A stretch of 5,966 nt of DNA from positions 1 through 5,966 of the forward strand of contig CAKVLD010000116.1 of the NCBI GenBank assembly GCA_934755305.1, given 5' to 3'. A program made the translations under genes and the position numbers. How positions within the stretch are numbered: the stretch's first letter is position 1; each line of letters opens with the position of its first letter. The notes beneath the pieces were generated by a model, which saw only the letters and a program-made list of their open reading frames with translations, had not been told where the DNA came from and ran no database searches. Positions 5,835 to 5,966 of this stretch are shown here, piece by piece. This DNA is from an uncultured Clostridium sp. (GTDB lineage Bacteria > Bacillota > Clostridia > Clostridiales > Clostridiaceae).

Positions 5835-5966
5835 TTAATCACTAATAAATGGTGTAATTTCTCCCATTGAAGAATACTTATAAGTCTGCAATGTATCCTT
5901 GTCTACCATAATTAAATAATCCCTATTTGCATAATTTACCCCATCAAAGCAATCACTACAAAAGAA
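5835..5966 (-). CDS. C-terminal end (43 residues) of an unrecognised protein
   Basis: An open frame enters from the right edge and stops with TAA at 5837-5835. It encodes 43 residues beginning FFCSDCFDGVNY, continuing through DYLIMVDKDTLQTYKY and ending in GEITPFISD. I do not recognise the family. Visible features are two cysteines spaced CxxC-style (CSDC), an acidic soluble composition and no membrane segment. Support for it being real: no stop up to the window edge, protein-like alternation of hydrophobic and charged residues, and a good terminator downstream in the same direction. The start and the rest of the gene lie outside the window. A chance open frame cannot be fully excluded at this length. 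Confidence 0.65.
   Translation of the reverse strand, partial: FFCSDCFDGVNYANRDYLIMVDKDTLQTYKYSSMGEITPFISD

Noticed and set aside
1..5966. CRISPR array, tRNA, rRNA, insertion sequence or attachment site
   Set aside because: I saw no regularly spaced direct repeats, cloverleaf, rRNA-like sequence, transposase or paired terminal repeats on either strand.

Overview
The window is a very AT-rich stretch of a low-GC Gram-positive genome. Strong AGGAGG-like ribosome sites, GTG and TTG starts, a lipoprotein-anchored binding protein and Clostridium-style codon use (AAA, ATA, TTA, AGA dominate) point to Clostridium or a close relative. This assignment is by composition and protein style, not by a search.

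Left part (1-3040): a sugar-uptake locus with divergent transcription. On the minus strand lies a lipoprotein solute-binding protein (579-1865), then a MalF-type ABC permease (start at 514, cut off by the window's left edge). On the plus strand, diverging from them, is a LacI-family repressor (2060-3040). The 194 bp between the divergent starts hold a compact control region. It has two near-identical 22-bp palindromes with central CpG, 74 bp apart (about seven helical turns), one of them lying over both divergent promoters. It also has a consensus sigma-A promoter for the transporter and a cre-like (CcpA) sequence at the predicted transcription start. A 10-bp hairpin separates the binding-protein and permease genes and probably sets their expression ratio. 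The sugar cannot be read from the sequence.

Middle (3041-3169): a convergent intergenic space with a strong terminator and an overlapping, mutually exclusive upstream hairpin.

Right part (3170-5680): a two-gene McrBC-type, modification-dependent restriction operon on the minus strand. mcrB (AAA+ GTPase) is followed 6 bp later by mcrC (PD-(D/E)xK nuclease subunit). The McrB-like protein carries, in place of a classical long N-terminal modified-DNA-binding domain, a short segment of about 75 residues. That segment resembles the NUMOD1 modular DNA-binding domain known from homing endonucleases. It is the most unusual feature of the window.

Right edge (5751-5966): the last 43 codons of an unrecognised minus-strand gene and its rho-independent terminator, which abuts the presumed mcrBC promoter. 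The restriction operon therefore looks like a self-contained unit placed between a sugar locus and an unrelated gene.
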